NCBI GenBank assembly: GCA_019914945.1
Contig: CM034101.1
Location: forward strand, 11,109,188-11,173,187
Reading direction: 5' to 3'
DNA from: Typha latifolia
Lineage: Eukaryota; Streptophyta; Magnoliopsida; Poales; Typhaceae
Length of the DNA stretch: 64,000 nucleotides
Shown here: in pieces, positions 49,401 through 55,900 of the stretch
How the letters are laid out: the number at the start of each line of letters is the position of its first letter
Position numbering within the stretch: position 1 is the first letter of the stretch
The notes under the pieces: model-generated
What the model was told of the DNA's origin: nothing
What the model saw: the letters and a program-made list of their open reading frames with translations, nothing else
Database searches by the model: none
Program-made: the position numbers and the translations under genes

Positions 49401-50305
49401 TAAAACTTACCTTCTCAGCATTTGCATCAACATGATTGGTTCAAAGAGTCATTTAGCCAGTAATATATAGAGTAGGAAGAAAGAATCTAAGAAAACAGAA
49501 AAAAAAAAAGGTTCAGAGGCATATAAAATCCAAAAGAAAAAAAGGAAACTTTTGACGTAATTGAAACAAGAGGAGCATGTGATAACATCAACCTTTTTAA
49601 CTGATTAGCTGCTGAAGACCCACAAATGAGTAAGCTTTTTGAATTCCATCATTGTCAAAACTAGATTATTGCACGTATCAAGAGGAGGCAAAGGGAGAGA
49701 GAAACGTGACGGAGCGTGGGTGGAGAAAGGTGGTGTAGATGACTCTGGTTGTGGCCTTGTGGGCATAGACATGAGGTGCAATCGATGCAATTTTTCGCAT
49801 TAATTGGGAATAACATTTTCTTCAATCATGCTTTTAGGGACCCTAGAAACTTATAAGAAGATTATAATCCGAAACATCACCCTCAAAATGAAAGAAAAGA
49901 TTGTTAACAATTAACCGGATTCCTACGGAAGCAACTAAGGAATCAGAATAAAATATCCTGCACCCAAACAGAATTATGATCATGAAGTCGAAGCTATAAG
50001 CATATTGACTATGAATTAGAAACAAAAGAAAAAAAAAATCCAATCATTCTCCACCAAAAAAGGTCAAACCATGAATCAAAAACAACAAAAGCCCAGAAGT
50101 GATCATTAAACGAGATAACTCTATAAAACATCAAATTTTACACCCACCGACCTCTCAAATACGTCCAATCGAAGGGCCCGAGCGAAATCTCCTGCTCTCT
50201 GTAGCTCGACACCACAGAGGCATAGTTGTCTTGGCTTGCAGCAAAACCGAGCAAGAGATTCCAGGAGAAAAGGAGCACCAAAAGGTGGAGATACCTAGAA
50301 GCCAT
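3638..50305 (-). CDS. TMEM8/PGAP6-like EGF and seven-TM (CREST/DUF3522) membrane protein, 14 exons, 857 aa
   Basis: Joined minus-strand exons: 50305-50152, 47178-47120, 40701-40593, 38121-38012, 36616-36548, 36363-35626, 34092-33572, 33411-33347, 31096-31017, 12438-12334, 4832-4693, 4608-4480, 4336-4184, 3779-3638. They total 2574 nt; every intron is GT-AG and every phase joins cleanly. Residues 1-24 form a signal peptide. Residues 25-560 are a Cys-containing ectodomain with N-glycosylation sequons (N114, N135, N196). Residues 562-600 are EGF-like with six Cys (C564, C568, C574, C589, C591, C600). From about 613 to 833 there are roughly seven hydrophobic helices. These carry S650-x3-H654, D657 and H810-x3-H814, the Ser/His/Asp set of CREST-superfamily hydrolases. 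Animal PGAP6 (TMEM8A) is a GPI-specific phospholipase A2; plant members are mostly uncharacterised. By inference this is a surface or endomembrane lipid hydrolase. Exons hold no stop or frameshift, so the gene looks intact despite large TE-filled introns. Family assignment is strong; the enzymatic role is inferred. Confidence 0.95.
3780..4183 (-). other. intron 13 of the TMEM8-like gene
   Basis: 404-nt GT-AG intron. AT-rich, with no repeat recognised. Confidence 0.85.
4184..4336 (-). CDS. TMEM8-like gene exon 13 (basic loop, TM helix, first catalytic His)
   Basis: Residues 760-810 plus two bases. A basic amphipathic stretch (K773-R782) is followed by a helix at about 783-797 and Y-W-I-W-H ending at H810. 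The donor AG|GTGAGA leaves phase 2. Confidence 0.94.
4480..4608 (-). CDS. TMEM8-like gene exon 12 (TM helix)
   Basis: Residues 717-759 plus two bases. A hydrophobic helix covers about 720-740, followed by a polar loop. The intron before it is only 84 nt. The donor is TG|GTAAGC. Confidence 0.93.
4693..4832 (-). CDS. TMEM8-like gene exon 11 (TM helices)
   Basis: Residues 671-716 plus two bases. It has F-M-D-F-W-L-S-F-M, a helix to about residue 691, a basic loop (K696, R697) and a second helix at about 700-715. The acceptor is CTTCAG and the donor is AG|GTACTT (phase 2). Confidence 0.95.
5992..7973 (+). repeat. 5' LTR of chromovirus 1
   Basis: Starts TGTAAGAACT and ends ATCGTGACA, immediately before a TGGTATCAGAGCC primer-binding site. 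The 1982-bp sequence aligns along its length with the LTRs of chromovirus 2, including the final CGTGACA. Confidence 0.82.
7979..7990 (+). other. primer-binding site, tRNA-Met-like
   Basis: TGGTATCAGAGC right after the 5' LTR, the usual initiator-Met PBS of plant Ty3/gypsy elements. Confidence 0.75.
8126..11240 (+). pseudogene. decayed gag-pol of chromovirus 1
   Basis: A gag region (about 8126-9030) is recognisable by comparison with chromovirus 2 but is broken by stops. RT blocks lie at 9194-10035, including D-D-I-L-I-Y with S-I-D-D in place of the usual F/Y-x-D-D. Partial RNase H follows near 10110-10330, ending at D-A-L-S-R-K-S. Integrase begins with the zinc-binding segment (C-L-T-C-Q-Q near 10750) and runs through D-G-Q-S-E-R-T. 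Protease and zinc knuckle are missing. Non-functional. Confidence 0.85.
11267..11540. mobile_element. possible AT-rich MITE
   Basis: Bounded by GATTTG and CAAATC, with internal GAATTCATTTCCAAATGAATTC-type self-complementary blocks. No target-site duplication was found. Confidence 0.3.
12334..12438 (-). CDS. TMEM8-like gene exon 10 (catalytic S-x3-H...D)
   Basis: Residues 636-670. It contains S650-x3-H654 and D657 within the strongly conserved S-S-G-L-Y-H-A-C-D block, then the start of the next helix. It is in phase 0 on both sides. The exon is stranded between introns of 18.6 kb and 7.5 kb. Confidence 0.95.
12569..12828 (+). mobile_element. TRIM 1 (terminal-repeat retrotransposon in miniature)
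   Basis: The 5' LTR is 12569-12640 (TGTTA...GTTAACA). It is followed directly by the PBS TGGTATCAGAGC, a short non-coding middle and the 3' LTR at 12776-12828 (TGTTAGAGTATAAAA...GTTAACA). Flanks GATAA and GATAG are an approximate 5-bp target duplication. Confidence 0.72.
13495..13729 (+). repeat. left inverted terminal arm
   Basis: Pairs with 30405-30643 in reverse orientation. Shared landmarks are TTTGGTTGCAGTTTAG, AAGCTTGAATATG, GCATGCATTTCAAA and AATTGAGGATACCTTA. Confidence 0.8.
13730..14812. mobile_element. hAT-like MITE, family A copy 1 (right end uncertain)
   Basis: The left end CAACGATGGTTGTGC matches family A (17609). The AT-rich core (TTCAATATGTCAATCTTTAG and TATAATTGAATACTCC words) is shared with the copies at 17609 and 17483. 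The GC-rich right side (CACGGCATGCGTGCC) is similar, but the terminal repeat and the target duplication are not evident. Confidence 0.5.
14813..15223. other. C-rich stretch of unknown origin, left part
   Basis: CT- and CCA-rich sequence that continues at 16194 once the solo LTR is removed. Its reading frames are Pro/Ser/Leu-rich low complexity and match no family I know. It may be a captured fragment or an old LTR leader. Confidence 0.35.
15224..16193 (+). mobile_element. solo LTR of the chromovirus family, internally deleted
   Basis: Starts TGTAAGAACC and ends GGGTCGTGACA like the chromovirus 2 LTRs. Near 15440 it jumps from the leader segment to ATAAATTCCTACGTGAC, missing about 1.2 kb of the LTR. 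Flanks CCTAA and CCCAA are an approximate 5-bp target duplication. Confidence 0.8.
16194..16519. other. C-rich stretch of unknown origin, right part
   Basis: Continuation of 14813-15223 after the solo LTR. No recognised coding sequence. Confidence 0.35.
16520..17482 (-). pseudogene. Ulp1-like (C48 peptidase-like) fragment, left inverted copy
   Basis: On the minus strand, 17507-17262 reads a segment with D-D-A-T-H-V-S and D-N-T-I-C-A-R-Q-R, like its partner at 19080. Downstream pieces follow an apparent intron. The sequence resembles Ulp1-type protease exons carried by plant DNA transposons. It contains stops and indels, and the protease identification is tentative. Confidence 0.4.
17483..18845. 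mobile_element. hAT-like MITE, family A copy 3, interrupted by copy 2
   Basis: Terminal inverted repeats CAATGATGGTCATGC are perfect over 15 bp. Flanking 8-mers GTCACATA and GTCACAGA match at 7 of 8 bases, a hAT-type target duplication. The element sits exactly at the junction between the two inverted Ulp1-like arms. Confidence 0.85.
17609..18415. mobile_element. hAT-like MITE, family A copy 2, nested in copy 3
   Basis: Flanked on both sides by the identical 8-mer GTTTTAGG (17601-17608 and 18416-18423). Its termini CAACGATAGTTGTGCC and TAGGGATGGTCATGCTGG are imperfect inverted repeats. The AT-rich core is shared with copies 1 and 3. Confidence 0.85.
18846..19960 (+). pseudogene. Ulp1-like (C48 peptidase-like) fragment, right inverted copy
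   Basis: 19080-19200 reads [14 protein letters not shown] and I-I-Y-A-R-Q-R-M-Y. After an apparent intron (TTTTTACAATAG acceptor), L-E-L-C-L-F-L-P-I and H-R-H-F-F-A-V-D-L follow, resembling the His...Asp region of Ulp1-type proteases. In-frame stops are present (for example at 19197). It is an inverted partner of 16520-17482. Confidence 0.45.
20061..22365 (+). repeat. 5' LTR of chromovirus 2
   Basis: 2305 bp, TGTAAGAATC...GGTCATGACA. It contains a poly(A) run, a CT microsatellite (about 20745-20803) and a ~95-bp tandem duplication (20867-21040) of the GGATTCGGGTCGGGTTGGAT...CCATTTAAGT segment that is single in the 3' LTR. Confidence 0.9.
22369..22381 (+). other. primer-binding site, tRNA-Met-like
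   Basis: TTGGTATCAGAGC four bases after the 5' LTR end. Confidence 0.82.
22524..23735 (+). pseudogene. gag of chromovirus 2
   Basis: The expected start (ATG in chromovirus 1) is GTG here at 22524. A Pro/Thr-rich N-terminus is followed by the retrotransposon gag domain at about 22840-23340 ([20 protein letters not shown]). The CCHC zinc knuckle [14 protein letters not shown] lies at 23572-23613. Stops at 23008 and 23407 break the frame. In life this was the capsid/nucleocapsid protein. Confidence 0.9.
23740..27639 (+). pseudogene. pol of chromovirus 2 (protease, RT, RNase H, integrase, chromodomain-like tail)
   Basis: The protease site D-S-A-G-A-S-H-S-F near 23839 departs from the canonical D-T/C-G-A. 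RT is at 24292-25160, with L-R-S-G-Y-H-Q and F-I-D-D-I-L-I-Y at 24850. RNase H is split by a MITE (25328-25789) and ends at D-A-L-S-R-K-S (26090). Integrase has the H-H-C-C zinc segment (26405-26540), then D (T-M-D-F near 26617), D (S-D-R-N near 26791) and E (S-E-R-T near 26905). The tail at 27465-27636 with V-K-I-L-W and E-E-T-T-W-E-R-E-D is chromodomain-like. In-frame stops lie at 24070, 24271, 25054, 26048, 26474, 26594, 26764, 27266 and 27455, and a frameshift lies near 25172. Confidence 0.92.
25328..25789. mobile_element. hAT-like MITE, family B copy 1, inside chromovirus 2 RNase H
   Basis: Perfect 13-bp terminal inverted repeats CAAGGTTCCCAGT. Perfect 8-bp target duplication GTTTTGAT (25320-25327 and 25790-25797). 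The interior has ATCGG-rich ends, a GAGAAAGA tract and no transposase. Removing it restores the V-L-x...L-M-Q-H-G-K-V-I RNase H context. Confidence 0.93.
27683..27702 (+). other. conserved gag-pol end motif before the 3' LTR
   Basis: ATTTCGAGGACGAAATTTCT between the pol stop and the 3' LTR is a common feature of Tekay-type chromoviruses. The polypurine tract that should follow is degraded. Confidence 0.6.
27719..29869 (+). repeat. 3' LTR of chromovirus 2
   Basis: 2151 bp, TGTAACCAAA...GGGTCGTGACA. Co-linear with the 5' LTR, with substitutions throughout, a CT microsatellite (about 28375-28434) and only one copy of the segment duplicated in the 5' LTR. Confidence 0.9.
30405..30643 (-). repeat. 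right inverted terminal arm
   Basis: Reverse-complement partner of 13495-13729, with numerous substitutions and small indels, indicating an old insertion. Confidence 0.8.
31017..31096 (-). CDS. TMEM8-like gene exon 9 (first TM helix)
   Basis: Residues 609-635. It holds a hydrophobic helix around [17 protein letters not shown]. The donor AAG|GTAACC opens the 18.6 kb intron 9. Confidence 0.94.
31097..33346 (-). other. intron 8 of the TMEM8-like gene
   Basis: 2.25-kb GT-AG intron containing a family B MITE (31261-31878). The remainder is AT-rich with nothing else recognised. Confidence 0.85.
31261..31878. mobile_element. hAT-like MITE, family B copy 2
   Basis: The ends CAAGGTTCG and CGAACCTTG are inverted. 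Flanks ATTAATTT and ATTAATAC agree at 6 of 8 bases. It shares ATCGG-rich ends, a GAGA tract and a GATGTCC-like block with copy 1. Confidence 0.8.
33347..33411 (-). CDS. TMEM8-like gene exon 8 (second half of EGF module)
   Basis: Residues 587-608. It supplies C589, C591 and C600 with the G-G-F-D-C closing typical of EGF domains. It ends just before the first membrane helix, with donor ATAG|GTAATC (phase 1). Confidence 0.94.
33412..33571 (-). other. intron 7 of the TMEM8-like gene
   Basis: 160-nt GT-AG intron splitting the EGF-like module in phase 2. Confidence 0.88.
33572..34092 (-). CDS. TMEM8-like gene exon 7 (ectodomain and first half of EGF module)
   Basis: Residues 414-586 plus two bases. 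The ectodomain ends in an E-G-C-P-R-D-C stretch with C564, C568 and C574, the first three Cys of the EGF-like module. The acceptor is TCCTGCAG and the donor is CAG|GTCTCT (phase 2). Confidence 0.94.
34093..35625 (-). other. intron 6 of the TMEM8-like gene
   Basis: 1.5-kb GT-AG intron with an ATA microsatellite (about 34481-34506). No TE terminus recognised. Confidence 0.85.
35626..36363 (-). CDS. TMEM8-like gene exon 6 (large ectodomain exon)
   Basis: Residues 168-413, the largest exon. It has an E-G-C-P cluster with C185, C195 and C204, then a variable polar stretch, then a conserved beta-rich-looking second half that ends at D-M-Y-M-L-Q. The open frame extends upstream past the acceptor at 36363, but the phase-0 join to exon 5 supports this boundary. 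The donor is CAG|GTAGGA. Confidence 0.94.
36548..36616 (-). CDS. TMEM8-like gene exon 5
   Basis: Residues 145-167, starting with the conserved [13 protein letters not shown]. It is in phase 0 on both sides and follows a TTTTACAG acceptor. A longer reading frame in another phase across this stretch is a shadow. Confidence 0.92.
36617..38011 (-). other. intron 4 of the TMEM8-like gene
   Basis: 1.4-kb GT-AG intron, AT-rich, with no repeat or TE recognised. Confidence 0.85.
38012..38121 (-). CDS. TMEM8-like gene exon 4
   Basis: Residues 108-144. It carries sequons N114-G-S and N135-M-T and ends in the family-typical T-L-T-N-E-Q. The acceptor is TTGCAG and the donor is CAG|GTTCTC. Confidence 0.9.
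39470..39652 (+). mobile_element. TRIM 2, degraded
   Basis: The end of a 5' LTR (ATTCTCTAACAGATTAAG...AGTAACA) is followed by a middle segment homologous to TRIM 1 (TGTCCCAAGCCTGGAAGTGA). A 3' LTR lies at 39581-39652 (TGCTAAGAGTATAAAT...GTTGGCA). The PBS is lost. Confidence 0.5.
40147..40436. mobile_element. GC-rich hAT-like MITE related to family A
   Basis: Ends CATGGATGGCCGTGCC and the reverse complement of CAATGATGGCCGTGCC. Flanks CTTATTCC and CTTATACC match at 7 of 8 bases. The interior is GC-rich (CCGTCGCCGTTGCCC), with a GA microsatellite and a donor-like AAGGTGAGT, quite unlike the AT-rich family A cores. Confidence 0.8.
40593..40701 (-). CDS. TMEM8-like gene exon 3
   Basis: Residues 72-107 plus one base. 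It contains the segment around [11 protein letters not shown], which matches the ectodomain of plant TMEM8 homologues as I remember the family. The donor is T|GTATGG and phase-1 joining gives Leu108. Confidence 0.88.
40702..47119 (-). other. intron 2 of the TMEM8-like gene
   Basis: 6.4-kb GT-AG intron. It contains an LTR fragment (41706-43838) and, at about 44990-45360, a possible Copia LTR fragment ending GGATCCGTAGTTTTATCC...TTTCCATG. A stretch starting near 46282 (TAGGGTGTCAAAATAAAC) looks like one end of a hAT MITE. 43839-44985 holds a 128-codon frame with no recognisable homology, not called as a gene. Confidence 0.85.
41706..43838 (+). mobile_element. LTR fragment of the TGTAACACCC family
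   Basis: Starts TGTAACACCCAG and is co-linear with the solo LTR at 51656. Shared landmarks are CCGTGCATGCCACC, GTCATCGGAGTCC, GGCTGCGG-type blocks, TTTTGGGATTCC and GAGCTATGATAAA. It stops at about 43838, losing the last ~700 bp. Confidence 0.75.
47120..47178 (-). CDS. TMEM8-like gene exon 2 (59 nt microexon)
   Basis: Residues 52-71, including the family-typical V-E-L-P-P-W-F-S-S. The acceptor follows a pyrimidine-rich tract ending in TTGTAG and the donor is GTAAGT. Phases are 1 in and 0 out. It is isolated by introns of 3.0 and 6.4 kb, so automatic prediction may miss it. Confidence 0.9.
47630..48451. mobile_element. hAT-like MITE, family B copy 3, degraded
   Basis: The left end CAAGGTTTCCAGTATCGG is close to copy 1. 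The right end ACTAGGAACTATG is a decayed inverted repeat. Flanks GTTTTAGC and GTTTCAAC agree at 6 of 8. The core (TTATATAAAATTCTAAATATTATTT-like block, GAGAAAGAGAG tract) is shared with copy 1. Confidence 0.8.
48731..48848. repeat. 59-bp tandem duplication
   Basis: Two copies of GTAGGTA(T/A)TTTACATATTC...TTTACACACTTACT start at 48731 and 48790, nearly identical and so probably young. Confidence 0.75.
50152..50305 (-). CDS. TMEM8-like gene exon 1 (signal peptide)
   Basis: Residues 1-51 plus one base of codon 52. The start at 50305 gives a basic residue, then a Leu-rich core, then an Ala-Ala-Ser cleavage-like end near residue 24. An in-frame ATG at 50353 would add 16 polar residues before the hydrophobic core, so 50305 is preferred. 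The exon ends in the conserved F-D-W-T-Y-L-R segment. The donor is AG|GTCGGT (phase 1). Confidence 0.92.
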
Positions 50306-50462
50306 TGCTGGGAAAAGAGTGGAGAGAGGAGAGGTTTGCCTTTTGGTCTGCATTCCTTTGTCTTCCCCGTGTTGGAAGGTTGCTCCTACGAAGACTCTTC
50401 CAAGGAAAACAAGCAGCCATCTTGAACTCCAAAATAAATTAAGCGGACTGTTGACTTGGAAC
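50306..50462 (-). promoter_or_regulatory. 5' leader and proximal promoter of the TMEM8-like gene
   Basis: This segment lies between the start codon and the upstream MITE. A TATA-like TAATTTATTTT on the minus strand sits at 50441-50431. An out-of-frame upstream ATG at 50420 opens a 41-codon uORF that ends at 50295, overlapping the main start. If transcription begins about 30 nt below the TATA-like box, this uORF is outside the mRNA; if it begins upstream, the uORF would repress translation. Which applies is not decidable from sequence. Confidence 0.4.
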
Positions 50463-51050
50463 TAGGGGGTGAAAACGGATAGGATTAACTCCGACCCGAC
50501 CCGCTATCCGACCCGATTCGGATCGGATTCGGATAAAAATTTTCTATCCGATTCGGATACGGATAGAATTTTTGAAAAAAATTCGGATACGAATTCGGAT
50601 ACGGGTCGGATATATTTTTCGGATTCGGATACGGATATCGGATATCCGTTTATCCGCATATTTTTTTAAATAATTTACAGTTTTTAATTTGCTTATTTAA
50701 ATAGTAAATATTAATATTATTACTAATAATACATTATATATTATTTATAGAGATTAATTTCTCTAATTTTATAAATTTGACATACAAAAAAATTATTTAT
50801 CGTAAAACTCTTAATAATTTTGTGTTAATTATATATAAATAAAATATTATAATTATTTTAAATTCAATCAATATCCGTTTAAGATCCGATCCTCTATCCG
50901 AAAATTATCCATATCCGTTTAGTTAGGATATGGTTTTAAATTTTTCTATCCGTCCAATATCCGTATCCGAATTTGTATCCGGACTAAAAATATGGATACG
51001 AATATGGGTTGGGCACTATCCGATCCGTATCCGATCCGTTTTCATCCCTA
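50463..51050. mobile_element. hAT-like MITE in the 5' flank of the TMEM8-like gene
   Basis: Ends TAGGGGGTGAAAACGG and CCGTTTTCATCCCTA are inverted repeats with one small indel/substitution. The 8-bp duplication CTTGGAAC is perfect (50455-50462 and 51051-51058). The interior has GGATTCGGATACGGAT-type repeats flanking an AT-rich core and no transposase. Confidence 0.92.
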
Positions 51051-51058
51051 CTTGGAAC

Positions 51059-51519
51059 GGTTGTTTCCAGTTTTTTTTCTCCTATTTTCGAAATGGTTTT
51101 CTTTGCATATATACCCTTCAAAATCTATCCACACTGCTGTACTAAAATATATTTTCAAAACTATAACACTGTCTAAATTATTTTTCATATTAGTATAACA
51201 AAAAAATCGCTTTCTCGAAAGCGACTAATCAACTGTCTCATAGCTAACTTTTTTTTCATATCCCTATTTTTAGATAGCTACCATAGCTAATTATTAAAAT
51301 GTGAACACTTTGAACATAAAAAAATAAAAATATTATTTCTATTTCTCATAAATTTCTCTTAGTTAAAAATATTTTTTCAAAAAAATTGTATATAACACCT
51401 TGCTTTATAACGTAATTATGGTTTACACCCTATATTTTTACTATTTACAAATCGAGCCCTATGATTTAGTGAATACGTCCAAAAAATCACGCAGCCCACA
51501 TAAATGACCAAATTATTAC
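51059..51519. other. distal 5' flank, no gene recognised
   Basis: AT-rich sequence with one perfect 8-bp-stem palindrome TCGCTTTC-TC-GAAAGCGA at 51207-51224. Nothing else recognised. Confidence 0.4.
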
Positions 51520-52951
51520 CCTTGAGGCAACATACTATAGGGATTATCTTAGTATAAATGAGGCTCTTACCCTCAATGCCCACCATAACAATCATACTAT
51601 CATTCTTCGCCAAATTGAGGCTAAGTGGCATTCCAAATCCTTGATCCAGTGGGCTTGTAACACCCCAAATAAAAAAATAAAAAAATTTAAAAATGGGGTG
51701 CCGCGCACGTGCCAAGCGTGTGCGTGTGTCCCGATCCCCAAGACACCGCCACACCCCCCCCCCGTCCTTCTTCTTCTTCTTCCTCTTCACTTGCCGTGCA
51801 TGCCACCATCCCCACCTCCATTAAATCCTCCACTTCTTCCCCTCACTACAGCCATCCCAACCCCCATTTTCTCCTCCACCTCGCTACCTCTCTCCCTCTC
51901 CTTTCTCGCGGGTTGCCGATGCCGGAGCAGATAAAGCCCCGAAGCTGATGAGGCCAAGCCCACGAATCGGTAAGCCCTCCTACCCCGCCATTAAATTTAG
52001 TAGATTAACCTCCTTCCCCCTCGCCGTCATCGGAGTCCGCGGCGGCCAACGACTCTGCGTCTATCTGCCGATCCAAGGGCTCTGGTAGAAGGAGAGAAAC
52101 CATCTCTAAACGGGCTTCGGGCCCTTGGTGAAGGGAGGAAGGACCTCCATGCCCGTCGGCCATGGAGCGCGCCCCGCCACCGTCGAGCCCTCCTCCCCTT
52201 TTTCTTTTTCTTCCTGTTTACTTACCCTTCTCGGCTTCGTGCTGCGCCGCTAGCCTCGTGGCTGTGCCGCCGGCCTCGGGGCTGCGCTGCCGGCACTACG
52301 GCCTCATGGACCTTCTCTCCCCTCCCTCTATCTCCTTCCCTTGGAAGGGAAGGGCGTGCGAGGGTGGGGGTTGTTTAACCCCCCACCCACACCCCTGCTG
52401 GGCTGCGGCTTAGACCGCAGCCCATGAAACAACAAGGCATGTGGGCTGCGGTTTGAACTGCAGCCCATAGGGCTAAACGGGCTGCGGTTCAGCCCGCAGC
52501 CCATGACGCCACGGGCCTGTTGGACTGCAACCCATGAGTTGGGCTTGGGCCCAACCTAATACCCTCAGCCTAGCCTATTTTGGGCTAATTGGACCCTATA
52601 GCCTCATTTCTCTATTTCACTTGATTAATTAGTCTAACCACCCCTGTAATGATAATTTATTATCATGTGAATTTTAGGATAACGTAGAACTCACCCTGGG
52701 GACCCTTGACTCATGTATACGCCTAAACATAAATTCTCTAATAAGAAAATGTATTCTATTAATTCGCTAATCTTACGTATGGCCTTACTTGCATAAATTA
52801 ATAAGATTGACACTACGTGAGGAGAATTTTGGGATTCCGGAGGAGCCGACTAGCTGACGAGATTTAGTGTACTGTGGAGACCCCCCCCCACGAGTAGAGT
52901 TTATACAAGTCTAGAATAATATAGTTACAGTTATTATACCTTCCATTTAAC

Positions 52952-55900
52952 TGTAATAACCCAACATGAAAAAAAAAAAAGATTTATGCAATACACGACA
53001 TAGGCGGCCACAATGTGGCCGGCCTCGTGCCATGCTTGCTAGCGCGGCTGGGGATGCCACGCACTCCCAGCCGCTGGCCCGGCCAACCATGCTGGGCCAG
53101 CTAGCTCTGGTGGGTCCACTGGCGCCGCAGCCGCAGCGCCGACGTCCCCACTGCCTCTCTCTTCCCCTTTATATCTCTCTCTCTTTCTCTCACATATTCT
53201 CTCTCTCTCTCTCCCTCCCTCTCACATGTTTTCTTGTCAACGCGAGCCTACAGCCGCCGTCGTTGCCGTCGCCGCCACAACACCACCCTCACCGTCTCTC
53301 TCTATAGCTCTCTCTCTCTCTCTCTAAAGACTCATTCTCTCTCTCTCTAAAGACTCGTTCTCTCTCTCTTACCCTCCTCTCTCTCCCAATCACCTCTCTC
53401 TCTCTCTCTCAAGCTCTCTCTTTCTCTCCTTCGCTTATCGATATTGGTCTACCGCTGTCACCGTCGCCGCTACAGCCAAGGTGAGCCTCCCTCCCTTCGC
53501 TTCTCTTCTTCTTCTTCTTCTTCTTCTTCTTCTTCTTCTTCTTCTTCTTCTTCTTCTTCTTCTTCTTCTTCTTCTTCTTCCTTTCCTCTACTTCTTTTTC
53601 CTCTGTTCGTTTTACCTTCTCTAGTAATAAAACCCGTGTAAAGTACTTATGTTATTTAGTTAATCTAAATTAGATTTTTAGTTTAATTTGTCAAGAATAG
53701 ATATATTTAGTAACATGCTAAGTGTAATTAGTGTAATTTCAGTTAATTACAATTATAAATATTTGTACATAAATATATTTTTAACTTCATATATTTTATA
53801 AGATTAATACATGTCTTTATAATTAGGTATATATATATATATATATGTACAACTTATTATACATTCTTATTCATGCAATATAATAGTAGGCTTACTTAAT
53901 GTTTATATTACATGATTAAGTAAAGATTATTTTATATGCAACTCTTAATTTGTTTAGTAAGGGTAGTAGTAACAAAGTAATTAAAGTATAATTATATAAT
54001 ATTATATAATATAGGTGCTTGTATCTTAAATTATATTATTGTACATAGAGCTCTTTTACGTTTTTTTATCAAAAGAGATTGTCTATTATATACTTAATAT
54101 ATAATTAGCAAATTATAGTTTTATAAATAAATCTACAATTAGAATAATAACATACTAATATTATTATAATTAAATATATGATATAGATCAAATTATTTAA
54201 TAAAAACAAAAGAAGAAATTTTAAACCTAATAAGTCATCATATGTTACACAAACGGATCCTAATTGAATAAATAACTAACCTTATATTACTCAAACATTT
54301 TCAGATCCCAACCCCCTTATTTGATACTTTGTAGACCTTGCTAGTAATTTGTGATGATTGATCGATGGACGTGAGGGATATGTGTATTGGGTCTTCTAAT
54401 TATACTGTGAGTAGTCTTATTCCGTAGACGCCTTTATCAAATTAGAATATATTAAATATTATGTACATGCATGTTTTGGCCTCCAGTATAATTATATGAC
54501 TTTATCTAGAGATGATTTCAGTCGAGCATATTTTATCATGCATTTGATTAGGCTAATCTGAGATATGAGTACATTGGTGATATATAAAGATGATTAGAGA
54601 TGATTCTACTATTATGATTATGTACTGAGATGATCTCTAGCATGATTGTGCATGTGATAAACTAGTGGGAGTATGCATGTGTTAGATACATGGTTGGAGA
54701 CTTGTATTGCATCATTTTCTCTTGATTCCTATTCCACCTAAATTCCTGTTATGCATTGACTTGTTATTGTACTAGATATATGCATATGATTTGTCATTTA
54801 GAAGGAAAGCATGAAATATGATTGATTAGATAGTTGATAGAAAGCGTGAGAATACCCGAGTGGGCGCGAGAGTTAGGGCGTGCTAGGAGATGATTGATTG
54901 CTCGACATAATCGCGATCCTGTTGGCCTTACGTCCGAGGTCGTTAGTCTGTGTGTGCAGCAGATATTCGGACACATGCCGTTCGCTAGGGCATATGTGGC
55001 GAGTTATCCTCACGAGGTTTCTATCAGCTAGGAGGGTGCCCGTTCTGGATGATGTTGATACCCTTGCGGGTGGCGGGGTATGGTTATATTTGACATACTT
55101 TTACGAGTAGCGGAGTATACTCTGAGCCTTCGGACATGATGTTGAGACCGGGTACTAGGTGTTGACTGTGCACAGTGGTCTAGTATGATGATGACATATA
55201 GAGATAACATTGATGACTGAGATGTTGAGAAATGCATATGATTTTATTATCATCTTATTACATGATTATCGAGTGGTCAATATACATCATATGGTTGCAT
55301 TTGATCTCATAACATGGTCATAGTCGACATGCATCATGTGTCATATTTGAGAGAAAGTTATGATGATAGTATGACATGGAGATTTGTTTACTCATTGTCG
55401 AGGATTATATACTTTTATCAATTATGACATGTTATTTACTTTTCATTGATGTATTATTGAGAATACATTCATATATTCATTCATTACATGATACTCTTTC
55501 TAATTCATATTATACAGTACTTAATTTATTCTCTTTTTGGCTTCACTGATTCGGGGTAAGGTCTATTCACCGAGCCTTTAGCTCATGACTCTTTTTATTT
55601 CTTTTCTAACCCTCTCAGATATGTGGTACGTGATAGCAACTTGAGATATCTTGAGAAGATATTTTAGAGCGATGATGAGGTGAGTTATAGATGCGAGACG
55701 GTATAGATAATACTTTAACCAGATATTGAGTTGTACCAGTATTTGATATTTGTACTCTTTTATATTAGACGATGATTTGGATAATACAAGTCGAATCATA
55801 GTGTACTCTTGTATTATTGTGGACTGGGATATTCATATGTTAACAGGTTTATTTGGTTAATAGTATGATTTATTTGGTGATAGATTATATAATCATAGAT

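Larger units (their letters stand above)
47179..50151 (-). other. intron 1 of the TMEM8-like gene
   Basis: 3.0-kb GT-AG intron. It contains family B MITE copy 3 (47630-48451), a TA microsatellite (about 48607-48627) and a 59-bp tandem duplication (48731-48848). The rest is AT-rich and unremarkable. Confidence 0.85.

Noticed and set aside
51207..51224. Perfect palindrome TCGCTTTC-TC-GAAAGCGA as a possible terminator or operator
   Set aside because: Isolated 8-bp stem in AT-rich plant intergenic DNA with no associated gene. A chance or TE-derived origin is more likely.
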